A stretch of DNA of 50,797 nucleotides, taken from assembly GCA_027579435.1 (NCBI GenBank), contig JANBPK010001507.1, positions 1 to 50,797 on the forward strand. The letters are read 5' to 3'. The number at the start of each line of letters is the position of its first letter. Within the stretch, counting starts at the first letter, position 1. Below, piece by piece: positions 1 through 11,326 of the stretch. The notes beneath the pieces were generated by a model. It saw only the letters and a program-made list of their open reading frames with translations, ran no database searches and was not told where the DNA came from. The DNA comes from Candolleomyces eurysporus (Eukaryota > Basidiomycota > Agaricomycetes > Agaricales > Psathyrellaceae). A program made the position numbers and the translations under genes.

Positions 1-874
1 GTCCTGGTCCCGAAGGCACGGGTGGTAGTGGTGGTGGTGGTCCGTGATGACTGGTGATGTTGAAGCTCCCGCTGTCGCTGCTGTTGATGCTGTCGAAGAG
101 CATGGTGGTCTCGATCGCGGTCTCGGTCTCCTCCAGGTCCGCCAACGACTCCAGGGCCCGATACGCTATTAACAGGCGGCGGATGGTGGTGATGATGATG
201 ACCCGCCGAGGCGGTTGACAATCCCCGCTCCCTCCCTCCTACTCTCTCAGACCTCAACTCCCCTCCTGGCGCACCTCCTGGCCCTCGTCCGCCTTCTAGC
301 GTCAGACGTCGTTCTCGTCCTCTAGTTTGGAGTTGAATATCACGGTGATCACCCTCCCGGTCCCCTCTTTCCCCTCTCCCTCGCGCTATCATATCTCCAC
401 CTCCACCTCTCTCACCCCGCTCCGGAGGATACCCGTTGATCTGCGGTGGCGGTGGTGGCCCTGTCCACCACCGAGACTGTGATTCCTTCCATGCCCCTGC
501 ACCCTCCCATTCGGCAATCCAGAAGACGAAGACGGTGGTACACCGGGCCCAGGCATCATNCCCGGTGGCGGCCCCCCCTCCAGGNATGCGGATGGTGTCC
601 AATCCCACCACCGTGCTGGTGCTGATGCGAATGGGGGTGACTCAGATGGTTGTGGTGCAGGGAGGAGGAAGAGGTATGATGGTGGTGAAGATGTTGGCCG
701 GGCCCACCCAACGGCGGCGGTCCTGCTCCATGATGGCCAGTGGGGTGGTGGTGGTGGTGGTGATGGTGGTGTTGACCGGGTCCCGACGTGTTCAGTGGTG
801 AGGGTGGCCGCTGCTGCTGCTGAGGCGGCATGTTTCGATGCTGGGACGAGGAGGAAGACGGTCGGGGANGACAT
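1..874 (-). CDS. N-terminal part of a His/Gln/Gly/Arg-rich low-complexity protein (runs off left edge)
   Basis: Function not recognised. With the single Ns at 869, 585 and 560 deleted, the minus strand reads open from an ATG at 872-874: a Ser-rich start, then a Gln4 run, a run of nine His (about 745-775), more His/Gly/Pro segments, and a Met-Met-Pro-Gly-Pro stretch near 545. Around 455-470 the plausible frame shifts by one base (one missing G in a GGG would do it). From there the frame stays open to position 1, through Arg-Gly/Arg-Asp rich sequence, another His6 tract near 200 and a Gln/Arg-rich segment. The composition resembles disordered nuclear or RNA-binding proteins, but no domain is visible, and the C-terminal part lies outside the window. 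The start is my choice because N removal places this ATG in frame; an internal ATG at 829-831 is the alternative. A short intron instead of the indel near 460 cannot be excluded. Confidence 0.5.
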
Positions 875-2691
875 GGACGAGATCGGTGGGAGAGCAAGGG
901 ACAACGGCAACGGTGAGCGCAGCGGCATGCGATGGCGGGCAGAGGGCGAGCGAGAACGGGGACGTTGAGGCGGCGGTGTGGGGGGTATATGTCGTTGATG
1001 GTGGTGCCGGTGCAACAGTTGGGGTTGGTGTGGGCGATGGGAGTTGGGGATAGACAGGGAGAGCACGGGGGGCGGCGAGCGAGAGCGGGACATGGAGTCA
1101 GTCGTGGAAGTGAGAAAGAAAGCAAGCAGGGAGGCAAGCAGGATGGCAACGAGAAAAAGAAGCTCTGAGGATGCAGAGAAGAGCGCGGGTATTCCCAGAA
1201 TCGGCCTACGAAGTCGAAGCTTTTATGTACTCACATTGTATATCCCAGAAGACATCGATATCTCGGACTCGGCTGCACCGAGCTGGCCCCTAAGAGTACG
1301 TAGCTTGAGCAGGAGTGGTCTGTGGAGAGGTGGGCACGAGGAGGGCCTCCTCAGTCAGCTCTCGGCAGCAGATGGACACAGAGCTGGCACGCACCGGAGA
1401 AACCTCAGGACAAGGCTCGCACTCGGGACGATGACCTAGCCTAACGGCTCCGAGTGAGGGAGGTAGCGGGGAGCAAGCTGCCGGCTCCTTCTCGACACCT
1501 ATATATTGGCAGCGAGAAACACCGAGCAGAAAGCGTGTCGCTCGCTCAGGCCTTCTTCCCAGAGGATCTGGTGATACGGAAATCCAGAGCACCTGTTGTC
1601 GTAGAAGCAGTCTGGTAGACGCACAGCCAGCGCGGGCAGAATCGCCAGCGCCAGCGATATGGAGGGTCTCTGGAATCAGCAGAGATCAGGCAGCTCGCTA
1701 CGCCTTTCACGACGACGGGGATGGCCAGGACCTCGTGGTGGAAGGACGAAAGAACGCCCTGGCGTCCAAGTCAAAGTCAAATGGAAGAGTATGTTTTCGG
1801 GAGATGGCGTGCAAGCAACTGATCAATCTCGTAAAGCCTCCGAGATGCGTGGTTCGGACATCCGCCGACAATCCGATCCGAGTCTCACCCTCTACCTCGC
1901 CACAGCTTGCTCGTGTCCGTGAAACAAATACCTTGCCTCCTTGTTCTTCTTCCTAAGAACCAGGGGCTGCCTTCGATTCTTCTTCTTTCAATTGTTACAA
2001 AAACTTGAGGCGCCCACTCGCATCCACACCTTTCGCGCCACAGACCTGCATTTTCGTTTCTTTCTATGGCCTTGACGTTTCAATAAAGCACATGGGGCTA
2101 TCAGAGGTGCGTAGCGCCGTAACTAGCACCTACAGCCCCTTTGGAGGACGTTTGGGGGTTCCCAAGGGCAGCGTCCAACATCCAGTAACTATGTTGTCCA
2201 CAAGCTGGACGGGTACCTGATTTGAGATCAGTTTTCAATACTTTCTTAGAGACTTCCTAAAGTAGTGAACAATACAAAAACCTGACCACCCTTATCGCCC
2301 AGCTATTTACTTGATCAACCACAGGGTACCAACTTACGCCCATGATCCATACCAGACCCGTGTTGCCAGCACTCCTACTATTGGAAAGTTTATTGGGCCC
2401 GTTTCTCATCAATCACCGCCGGCGGTGGACACCTCTCTTCGTGGCCATTCGCTGAACAAAGCCTAAGGAAGCATGGTCCGAATCTCGGGGAAACATCGCA
2501 GGATCCTTGCTCGCTGTCGAGTTCGAGGTGAGGTCTGGCCTGGAGTGCGATTCGAGCTTCGAGCAAGCTGCCACTCAAAGCCAAGTCAGAAGAATGAGAA
2601 ATCTATCAATCGTAGTATGTACACGTCGTTAATGAAGAGCGTAAAACAGATAGGAGACTCTATGAAACATTAATTATACCCACCACCTCGC
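875..2691. other. Intergenic region without a supported gene
   Basis: This is the upstream region of the His-rich gene and the downstream region of the permease. Open frames up to about 130 codons exist on both strands, but they are Arg/Ser-rich, show no family resemblance and lack splice-linked continuations. I see no convincing RNA gene or repeat. Confidence 0.5.
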
Positions 2692-5600
2692 TCATTTCTT
2701 CACAGGCTCAACCTTCACATCCACATCATCATCCTCCACCTTTCTCGCACTCCCAGCCTCGCTCTTCGCAATGCTTCCTCTCTCGCCACTCTCGCCTTCG
2801 CCGCCACCATGACCATACCCCTCTCCCGGAACATAATCGTACCCACTCAAATCAATCTCCTCAAACCTGTCGGAGCTTTCAGGGGACCCTAGACCTCCAG
2901 GAACGGGGAAGATCCTATTGAGAACGTAATAGATGAGCGCTGAGACGCCAAATCCTGTGAAGAAGGACATTTGGTAGATCCGGGTGGCTGCTAGGGGGAC
3001 ATCTCGGCCGGCTGTTTGAGCGACGGCGACGGTAACGGGAAGTTATAGGGGAGTGGTTTCGTCAGTTCGGCCGCATGAGAGAAAGAAGGAGAGATACGCA
3101 CTGGCTCCCGCGAACCCGACGACGTTGATAAGGATACCAGAGATATAAGCCGCGTATGCACTAACACAAGATCACATCAGCTCGCTATTCACAGTGAAGT
3201 GACGAGAGGATGATGAGACTCACCGGAAGTTAATCCCGTACGTATAATAGTACCACCCATCCTTACTTGCACTATAGAGATCCGCTACACGATAATGACC
3301 TCTTCGGATAACATAGTATTCCGTGATCTACCATCGAAAGAGTTGAGTTACAAAGTCGAAAGGAAACAGTGTCCTAGAAGAGGAATCGAACTCACCATAA
3401 CGCCAGCAATCGAACTCAAAAACACCGAGTACGCAGAGAGGTAAGATGTGAAGCTGTTACTGCTCTTCAAGAGGTTCCATGGAAGCATGCAGAGACCGAC
3501 GATAGCCGCGACGTATCCGCCTCGTCGAATGTTCTGTAAAGAAACTCAAGGTGAGGCTTAACCAAAAGTAAGGAAAGATGAAAAGACACTAACGATAAAC
3601 CTCGGCATAAGCGCTGTCAAATCACACCCAGCGCTAATCGAATTGGCCGAAATATTCGTCCTTCAANCCCCCCAACGTTAACTCCGTCAGCGCTCACCCA
3701 ACCCCCACTCAAAACCAACACAAACACTCACCCAAGCTGCGCAATGATAAACGAAAACGCAATAAACCACACTCCGAATCTCGTCGCCCCGTTCGGCTCA
3801 TCATCCAAGAACCTCCCCAACAAGTCAAGCGGACTCCAAATCGGTTCACCATAAATCGCTTGAGAAGACGAAGAGACGATGATCCCGACGAAGCTGACAA
3901 GCGAGAACCCCAACGGAACTGCGAAGAGCTGGGGCCACAGCGCTGCGGCGGGTGTTGTGGCGCGTGATGCAAAGTCGGGTGCGTTCCTGTCATAATAGGG
4001 TATACGTCAGATACACAGATAGACGGACGGATGAAGGAAGGGTGTGGAGAATGGGAAGATGTCTGGAAATTTGGGGATTGGAAAACTGGGGACTGGAAGG
4101 TGGAGCCCGGAGAAAAAGACAACAGAACCCGCTCGCTCCAAAGGGTAGGGTAGGGTAGGGGGTAGGGTAGGACAGGACAGGATAGGTGCCGGCAGGGGGT
4201 GGTGTAAGAAGGGAGTAGTAGTAGATAGAAACACATACGTGACAAGCGTAGCCATATTGCTGATACACGACATCAAACTCGCAACCATCCCCCATCCCAG
4301 CTCTTGCCCATGAATAGTCGACGGCTGCCGAATGATAGGTCCAACACCCTTAGCTTTGACAATACACCAAATGAAGAACACGATGCCCGCAATGGGTGTG
4401 ACGATGGACTTGAGCGTGAAGAGATGTCGACTGCGCCGGGAGGAAATTATCGATTCAAATTCAGTTCAGTTCAAGTTGTTCGAGACGTTCAACACAAGAC
4501 CAGGAAGGGCCAGAACAGATGCAAAGTCAACGTTTAACTGCGTCAGTAACCGTTTTTGACCAGAGTTGAGACACGGAACAAGTGGAAGGAACATTCGAAA
4601 CGAAACAGAAAACATAAAACAAAGTGAAGTAAAGTGAAGCGGTCGGAGTTGAACGTATGAGGGGGAAACCAAGACCAAGGAAGTGGCAAATGGAAACCCG
4701 GCCGCCGAACATGGTATAGCAAGGATAAAACAAGCAAGCGAGCAGGCACGACGTACATCTTGTGTATAGGGAACCAAATTGCGGGGAGAGATATCAACCA
4801 GAACAGGAAGAAACACATAAAGTCGCGTGTGTTTGTTCCAGAAGATTCAGGGAGGCCGTTAGCTGAACGCATCGAACATACACAAGGGATCAATAAACGA
4901 ACGAAAGGCAGCGAACAAGTTAGCGCACGGACGATCGAAAAAACACGCAAGGAACAGCAAGCACGTACGGATGTCGTTAACGCTTGGCCACATCGCCCTC
5001 AACATGACTTTCACGCACTCTCCGCCAATCCAAGCTTGCACTCCGTACCAAACGCTGGACAGGCGAGAGTTTCATGAAGTATGCGCATGCGCGTGTACGT
5101 TGTTGGGAAAGCGAGACGGACGGACAGACAGACAGACGAACAGTTAGCATGCGTTCATATCCGATTAGAACACCACTTCAAACGAAAGAGGAGGAGCTCG
5201 GAGACCCAGACGGCCCAGGGAAATTGATCGAAAACGAACAGAAACTCACCAGGCCATAGCTCCTCTATTAAACGTGCACCACAAACTCCCATAAATCCCA
5301 AAACTCGTTCTAGCGACGACAGGGAACGTGATATGGAAAATTGCACCAGGGCGAGCGTTCATACAGATGAACGGGGCAACGAAACCGTACCCTATCCACA
5401 CGCACAACCAGGCTTGCCACCATGATAGGCCGAGCAGGACCATGGAAGAAACGATCATCCATCTGGGTATTTCAGTGCAGAGAAGGGGTCGGTCGGGTTG
5501 GATTGAGCGATCGATCAGTCATAGAACGGAGGTGAACGTACGTATTAACATTGAACGAGTCCGCGATCCAGCTGAACGTAAAGTGAAGATGAGCAATGGA

Positions 5601-5886
5601 TCAGGGCGGAGTGATGTTCGAACACGCGCACAATGCTATAAAGTTAATTCCTGCCCAAGTTCTGTTCTTTGGCGGTACCGGAGCCAGGTCGTCGTTCTGC
5701 ACAGTCCAAGTCCATCAGAATAGAATAGAAGGAGGTACGACATCGAGTCGATGTATATCAATTAACAGAGGGTTCAGTTAATATATGTGACGGGTGCGTA
5801 CTCACGTTTAAGAACATCTGGGAATACGTTAATCCAGGCGCATGGTCGACTTCTAGAGCCTTGATGATCCTGCCTAGGCGCCCCAT
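2692..5886 (-). CDS. NCS1-family nucleobase/allantoin permease (Fur4/Dal4/Fui1-like), 13 exons
   Basis: A plasma-membrane symporter of the nucleobase:cation symporter-1 family, importing uracil, uridine, allantoin or a related compound; the substrate cannot be read from sequence. I placed the exons at 5806-5886, 5632-5696, 5542-5571, 5250-5462, 4969-5054, 4757-4862, 4239-4430, 3986-3732, 3660-3594, 3533-3396, 3327-3224, 3160-3102 and 3011-2692. All have GT..AG borders, and the sum is 1716 nt (571 aa), in frame throughout, a normal NCS1 length. Family hallmarks in order are NDDLAPVPP, an ADSFN segment in TM1, [85 protein letters not shown] and an acidic cytosolic C-tail. About 12 membrane segments are expected. 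The N at 3667 lies in an intron. Intron 7 carries a (TAGGG)n tract. Confidence 0.93.
4143..4170 (+). repeat. TAGGG-type G-rich tract (potential G-quadruplex) in permease intron 7
   Basis: Five GGG runs separated by TA within 28 bases, followed by GGACA/GGATA repeats. It matches the G3+N1-7 pattern for a quadruplex on the plus strand, which is the template strand of the permease gene. It resembles the fungal telomere unit TTAGGG with one T missing. It is far too short to be a telomere. Confidence 0.7.
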
Positions 5887-8800
5887 CTTGCTTCCAGTGC
5901 GTGGTTTGAAGTGTCAATTAGGGATCACCGCGTCGAAGTCAAAGTCGTTCGAGTCGTTGTCCAGGCTCGGAAACAGAGTTCTCTGTTGGCTCTCGGAACG
6001 TGGTTGAGAAGAGAGAAGACTCTGAACTGAGGGAAGCAGAAGCGACCTCCTCTCTCTTCCTTATTCTCACCCCACGTTTAAATACCTCCACCAAAAATCC
6101 ACAACTTCGAACTGGGAAAGGAGAGGACGCTTCGGACGATAGATAGTGTACATCGTATCTATGCAACATCAATCGAATCAATGAATCCGATTTTGAAGGG
6201 GATAGATAAGTAGGAAATCGACATACGGAGTCCCGCCACAAAGGAGCCTCCGTCTCAACTTCGCCGGAGATGGTCCAATAGAATTTCAAATTCATCCCTC
6301 CTCGGACAAAAACTTGAGGGTAGACAAGAGAGCCCGCAATCTAATCTCTCTAGAATGGTCCTCGAGCTGAGATACATAGATAAGGCAGGGCCGCCTTAGA
6401 GTGCGGCTACTGATAAGCGATTTTAGGCTCGCGATCGGTGGGAGAACGGAATACAACCATTGCATGCTTACCTAGTACATATGTATTCACTTATCGTCCT
6501 CCTGATACATGCACGATTTGTAGAGGTAGAGATGCCGTACCGGTAGAGGAATCCTTATCTCGCTCTCGGTCGTGTGACCAGACCCACTCCAAACTCTGTT
6601 TTACGGTGGCGCTTCAGAGCCGAGATAAAGAGTCGACGAGCATGTGCATGAACTCAAGCCCTTCTCACAAGTGCCAAAGTAACGAATCGAGTCTAAGCTT
6701 GACTATCAATGTCTCGAAATCAAGAAGGTGAAGAAGCAGAGGAAAGGATGAGAAGGTTAAGAACACGACGTTCCTGCCAGGCAAGAGTGTTTATGCACAT
6801 GGCACGCCGCCAAGTATGTGATGGGTCCGAAAATAGAAAATAAATTACATACATATGGATTGCCTGTCGGCGGCCGTGGTGCTGGAGCAATAGTGCACCC
6901 GCCCGACGCGGAGTATGATTTTTCTTGACACGGAATCGTGGCCTGCATACATTCGAACTGGGGTTGTGGAAAAATGCGAGGCCCTAAGGCCTGTTATGTC
7001 CAATGTATTCAATCGTGTGTTATACTAGTATGCTCCTTCTGGTATCCTTCGGCGATTCGAAGAATAACTTTGGGGCTCAAGCTGCCAGGTGTGGTGGAAC
7101 ACGACTACGCAGGTGAATAAATCTAACCTTGATATCTAGCCGGCGCCACCCAGGATTAGCCAGGATTCGGAAATCCAGACATCGGGGGATCCAGACCCCT
7201 ACTACACTCACATAGTTCCGCTTTGCCATCTCTCCCGATTGGGCCACGTCCCAATTAGCTCATCGTCTCAATCAGGGGAGGATGGCAAAGTCAGGCTAAC
7301 ATCTACAAACATCTTATCTTTACCTTCTAGGTGCTTGAGCAACCTTGCATTATAATAGGAAACGCACTGCCCTTTTTGGTGTTCGTACCCCCATGTCTTG
7401 GGCCAATTTTACGCTCAGCCCAGGTACGAATACAATGCGTCCTAGACCAATCGACTCTTCAGTCATTATCATTTCTCCTGTGTTAACGCGAGAAAGCATT
7501 TGCCGCTGAAATTTTAGGTTGTTAAGATTGACCAGTAGGAACTGTCCCTGGTATAGTGCGTCAACAGTTAAAGAATCTTAATATCTCTTTTCGAGACGTC
7601 CCTCTACATCGGTCATCCAATTCAACGCTTAGACAAACGCACCGATAGCAACCAATAATAAGCTCAAGTAACCTTTTCGTTTGTAGTACACTCGCTCAAA
7701 CATCGTCCCTCCTATGGCCTAGGTAAATCCCAGCAAGCCTCTCCAAGAGTTCTTCCAAGATGTCGACTGCTGGTGTCTCGGCGATGAGGTCCCTAAGCTT
7801 CTTCTCTGAGCCTGGGCTCGGGAGCTTTCCCTACAAGCATCGGGTTCCGGAGCATGTGCTCGAAGAGAAGACGAGCAGAGGGGCCGGATCCGGAGAGGTC
7901 TTAAACTCTACGGACCATGTCGTCCGTCAACCCCGTGGTATACTGGTTCTCATGAATCTATAAGTTTCGCCTGTATAGATGAGATGGGCCCGAGAAAGGT
8001 ATGTATGAACCTACTTACATCTGAAGCATCTCACTACCCGCGTCGGCTTCATTACCGAAAGCGCCTCCTCCGCATTCACCTTCAACACCCACTGAACCTA
8101 TTACTTCGGGAGACACTGAATTTACTATGCGGCCGCATGGTTTATTTATTTTGTCCCTCGGATCGAGGTATCACCATACCTTTTATCAAGTAATCCCGCA
8201 CATGATGAATGCACGTTGTCAGCGGATATCGGGAGTCCTCTGAAATTGGAGAAGTAGAATTGGATGGTGGTAGGGAGGTTCCTAAGACAGATATTTTCCT
8301 GCCCACTGGCATTCAGTATAGCTAGAAATGATGCCGTGAGGTGAATGCGGACTCCAAGTAGTACTTATCGATTCCCGGGATACCTTTGCGCGCGGACACA
8401 CAGCAAGAAACATGCATCTCCTGTTCCCAAAGCCTCCGAACCCAACTCACCCATCGAGGCACAAATAATGTATCCCAGTTCATTCTGGAGCGTATCCCGA
8501 GTAACAGCCCTTCTGAATGTTTTTTGACTTGAGCAGATCCCTCCGAATCGTCTGGACATCACCTCCGCGAGCCCAATCCTAAAAAAAAAACCGTGCTTTA
8601 CCTCCGGAGAAACCGCACCGCACTGTCTTCCAGCTCTAAAGTATTCCGATCGGACAAAGTATAGTTGAGTGTGTTTCAGGTAGGCCGAGGTCGAATGTCC
8701 TTTGGAGGAGTAATTCCACAAAACCAACGCAAAGTTGCCATCTCCTGAATACCATCGTGAGAAACAGCTTCGGCTCCTCGGCAAGGCCCAATAGGCCTTC

Positions 8801-10295
8801 CAAATCCAAATCGACGACTTGGACATCGATCACTCGGAATTGAGTTCCAACTAGCCAACCAGAGAGAGAATCCAAAATAGGCTCGAACCAAGCATAAATG
8901 CATAATGGGGCTCGCCCTCGTTTTACAGCAAACCTTTTTCGAGAACCCGCCAGTCTCGGTCAGCAGATCCACAGCTGCTGTATCAACCTTGATTAACCTG
9001 AATGTTGAATGTTGAATGTTGAACACTAAATGTTGGACGCTGAAATCGGACATGTACTAAAGTAGTGATGACTCATCCGACTCGGCTGAGCTGGTTTTCC
9101 CCACTCACGAGGCTGAACCCAGGTCAAGTATCGGATTTCTCGAACAAGAGAGTTGAAACACCCTTGATCACAACTTACCACGGCAATGTCCTCAAACGTC
9201 GACTTCCGACGTGACGCGTAACGATTCGTAGCTCAACCGATTGAAAAGGTAGCGGGGTATATAAGGCATAGTGCATGTAATTCATGAATCGAGTGTTTGA
9301 ACCATATGAGGGCGAGGGGAAGGCGGTAAGGTCAAGTAAGGTAAAACCCAAATCGAGAGAAAGGAAAAAAGGGAGCCAGAAAGTCCAAAACTCGGCGGTT
9401 TAAATAGATATAGCAAAAAGAGGAGCATAAGGAATAAACTGATATAGCGATGATACAATGCAACAGACAGACAAACTCAGAGCAAATGATGTGTGCGTTA
9501 TTAACAAGAGTTCGTTCGTTCAATGGATGAGATGCACGTATGTAGGTATTTAACTAACTGTCCATGCAATGCAATGCTAGGATCGACAGATGGTAAGGAT
9601 GTTCAGCAGTATGCAAGAATCAGAATTCGACAAATGTCAGCGTCAACGTCAATGAAGTCAGTGTGAATGAAGAGAAAGGGAAAAGGGAGGGAAAATGCGG
9701 GTAAGAATGTGCGTTTGAATAGTATGAATGAAATGTAGTGAGGAAAAGGTGAGGATGAATGTTCAATAGGTGTAAGGTGTAAATGAGGAATAAATGTCAG
9801 AGAAAAAGATACGATGGAAATGAATACCCCAAAACACGACAACGATGAAAGACAGCAAGGACGGACTCCCACGGAAGCGAGAAAGCAAGGTAACACGTAA
9901 GAAATAAATAGAAAAAACGAGTAAACCTCGAGGAGGAAAAAAAAAAGATAGCAAAACAGCAGGCGAACGGTTAAACACAGCAACGACTCGATGACGAGAG
10001 TGATGAAAACAGGGTTGAATGACGCGACAGACACGAGCAGAACGCGTAAGCGAAACAAGCAGCGACAAGCAAGCACGCCAATTCCAAGCCTGGATGTGGT
10101 GTTGAAGGGGAGATGGCGTTAGTTGATCACAAGTGCAATGTCGTGTCAGGCATGCGGCATGAAGGGTGTGGTGACAATGATATACTTAATACACAAAACA
10201 CGTTCAGTTTGGCGGGGTTCCATCTTCGTGATCATATACACAGATCGGGGATCTCGCAGGATTGGATGGATATCATGGGACGCATCCATCGGTAA
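5887..10295. other. Long intergenic region, no supported gene
   Basis: About 4.4 kb without a convincing coding region. 5887-6300 is probably the permease promoter and 5'UTR. 7221-7290 and 7381-7436 hold inverted repeats. 8999-9021 is a short run of a 7-bp TGTTGAA unit. 9300-10295 is A/G-rich on the plus strand (pyrimidine-rich on the minus strand) and is best read as the 3' flank of the KEN-box gene. Short ORFs at 7760-7963 and 8365-8826 have no recognisable features. Confidence 0.5.
7221..7290. repeat. Imperfect inverted repeat (hairpin), arms about 21 bp
   Basis: The left arm 7221-7241 starts CTTTGCCATC and ends CGATTG. The right arm 7269-7290 is its near-perfect reverse complement (CAATC...GATGGCAAAG), with a 27-bp spacer. 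No flanking target duplication is evident. Confidence 0.7.
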
Positions 10296-11326
10296 TCATG
10301 AACGGTGTAGCAGCAGCGTGCAAATGAAGGCTTCTTCGTCATGGTCAACGGAGTTGGACGCAGCAGGCGAGGCTTTGGGACGCGTCGGAGATGCAGGTTG
10401 CGAGGAACCATAGACGTCCCTGAAGCGTTTGCTGGAAGGGGAAGGAGATGCAAAGGTAAACGACGCGTATATCTTTCTCCTCTCGGGTGTGGAGAAAGCG
10501 TGAGTCGCAGGCTTATCTTCTGGATCCTCCAACAGCTGACCGAGCCGGGAAGACGCCAATGAACAGAGAGATGGAGGCTCCGGAGAAAAGTAATCTCGCA
10601 GTTCGGGTTCCACAGAAGGTTCCTGGAGAACGAATCGAATTGCATTAATTCCGGAGAATCTGGGCGCGTCTACGGGAAGGGAATACATACCTTTACGGTT
10701 TGGAAGGGACCCTGTTCTGATTCGCAAACACGCTGCTTAGTCGATGGAGCGTTGGCTTCATAAGCCTCGGACACATCCGCAAGAGGAGTGACGGTCAACT
10801 CGTAGCAGCGGGCGTTGATGGCGGCCTGGGCGATTTCCTCCGGCGCGGCTCGGTTGGTGGCAGGGGGAGCGTCCTCCTCCTCAACGACCTTGGGCATAGG
10901 GGACGCGCGACGGGAGGGACTCGTTCGCTTCGGTTTCCTTCCCGAAGACGTAGTCTTAGTCTCCTTCTTAGAGGAGGACGATTTAGACTTGGCTGTCCCG
11001 GTTTTGCGTTTCTTCAACTCCGGTTCGGTGCTCTTCTCCTTCTTGCTGACGATAGGCAAGTGTGGCTTGGTGGCAAGGACGGTAGTCTTGCGTTTCTTCT
11101 CGCCATTTGCGGTATTCGAGCTGGTACGCTGGCCGGTGAAGGGGTTGTAGTTTTCCTTGTCAATTGCCACCGCTGGGTCAGAGGCAGGGAGGTTCGGGTT
11201 CGCCTTGGACGAAGAAACCGATCGCGTCAGGATGCCGCTGGGGGCACGAACCGGTTTTTGGGCTGGTGCCTTGGTATCGCTACTGGATGGGGTATCTTGG
11301 AAGACGGTGAAACTGCGGGTAGCCAT
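10296..11326 (-). CDS. KEN-box-containing hypothetical protein (possible APC/C substrate), 2 exons
   Basis: Exon 1 is 11326-10691 and exon 2 is 10622-10296, joined by a 68-bp phase-0 GT-AG intron, giving 320 aa. There are no membrane segments; the protein is Lys/Ser-rich and probably nuclear. Visible features: a KEN tripeptide at residues 57-59 inside IDKENYNPF, basic nuclear-localisation-like clusters (KKRK near 80, KKRK near 105), many Ser-Pro/Thr-Pro sites (TPLADVS, SPEPP, STPERRK, SPSPSS), and a short conserved-looking element ARCYELTVTPLADVS before the intron. A KEN box followed by Pro is a known degron recognised by the Cdh1 form of the anaphase-promoting complex, so a cell-cycle-regulated protein is a fair inference. 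I do not recognise an orthologue such as securin. The N at 11373 is upstream of the ATG and does not affect the frame. Confidence 0.75.

Noticed and set aside
4143..4170. Interstitial telomere
   Set aside because: The unit is TAGGG, not TTAGGG, only five repeats, and it sits inside an intron of an intact gene.
5939..6295. 118-codon minus-strand ORF just upstream of the permease start
   Set aside because: Probably 5'UTR/promoter. The permease model starts cleanly at 5886 with the expected NCS1 N-terminus.
8365..9053. Overlapping minus-strand ORFs
   Set aside because: No consistent frame or family signature; not callable as a gene.
9603..10076. 157-codon hydrophobic minus-strand ORF
   Set aside because: Phe/Ser/Leu-rich because the strand is pyrimidine-rich. 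It lies where the 3'UTR of the KEN-box gene is expected, and no family features are visible.
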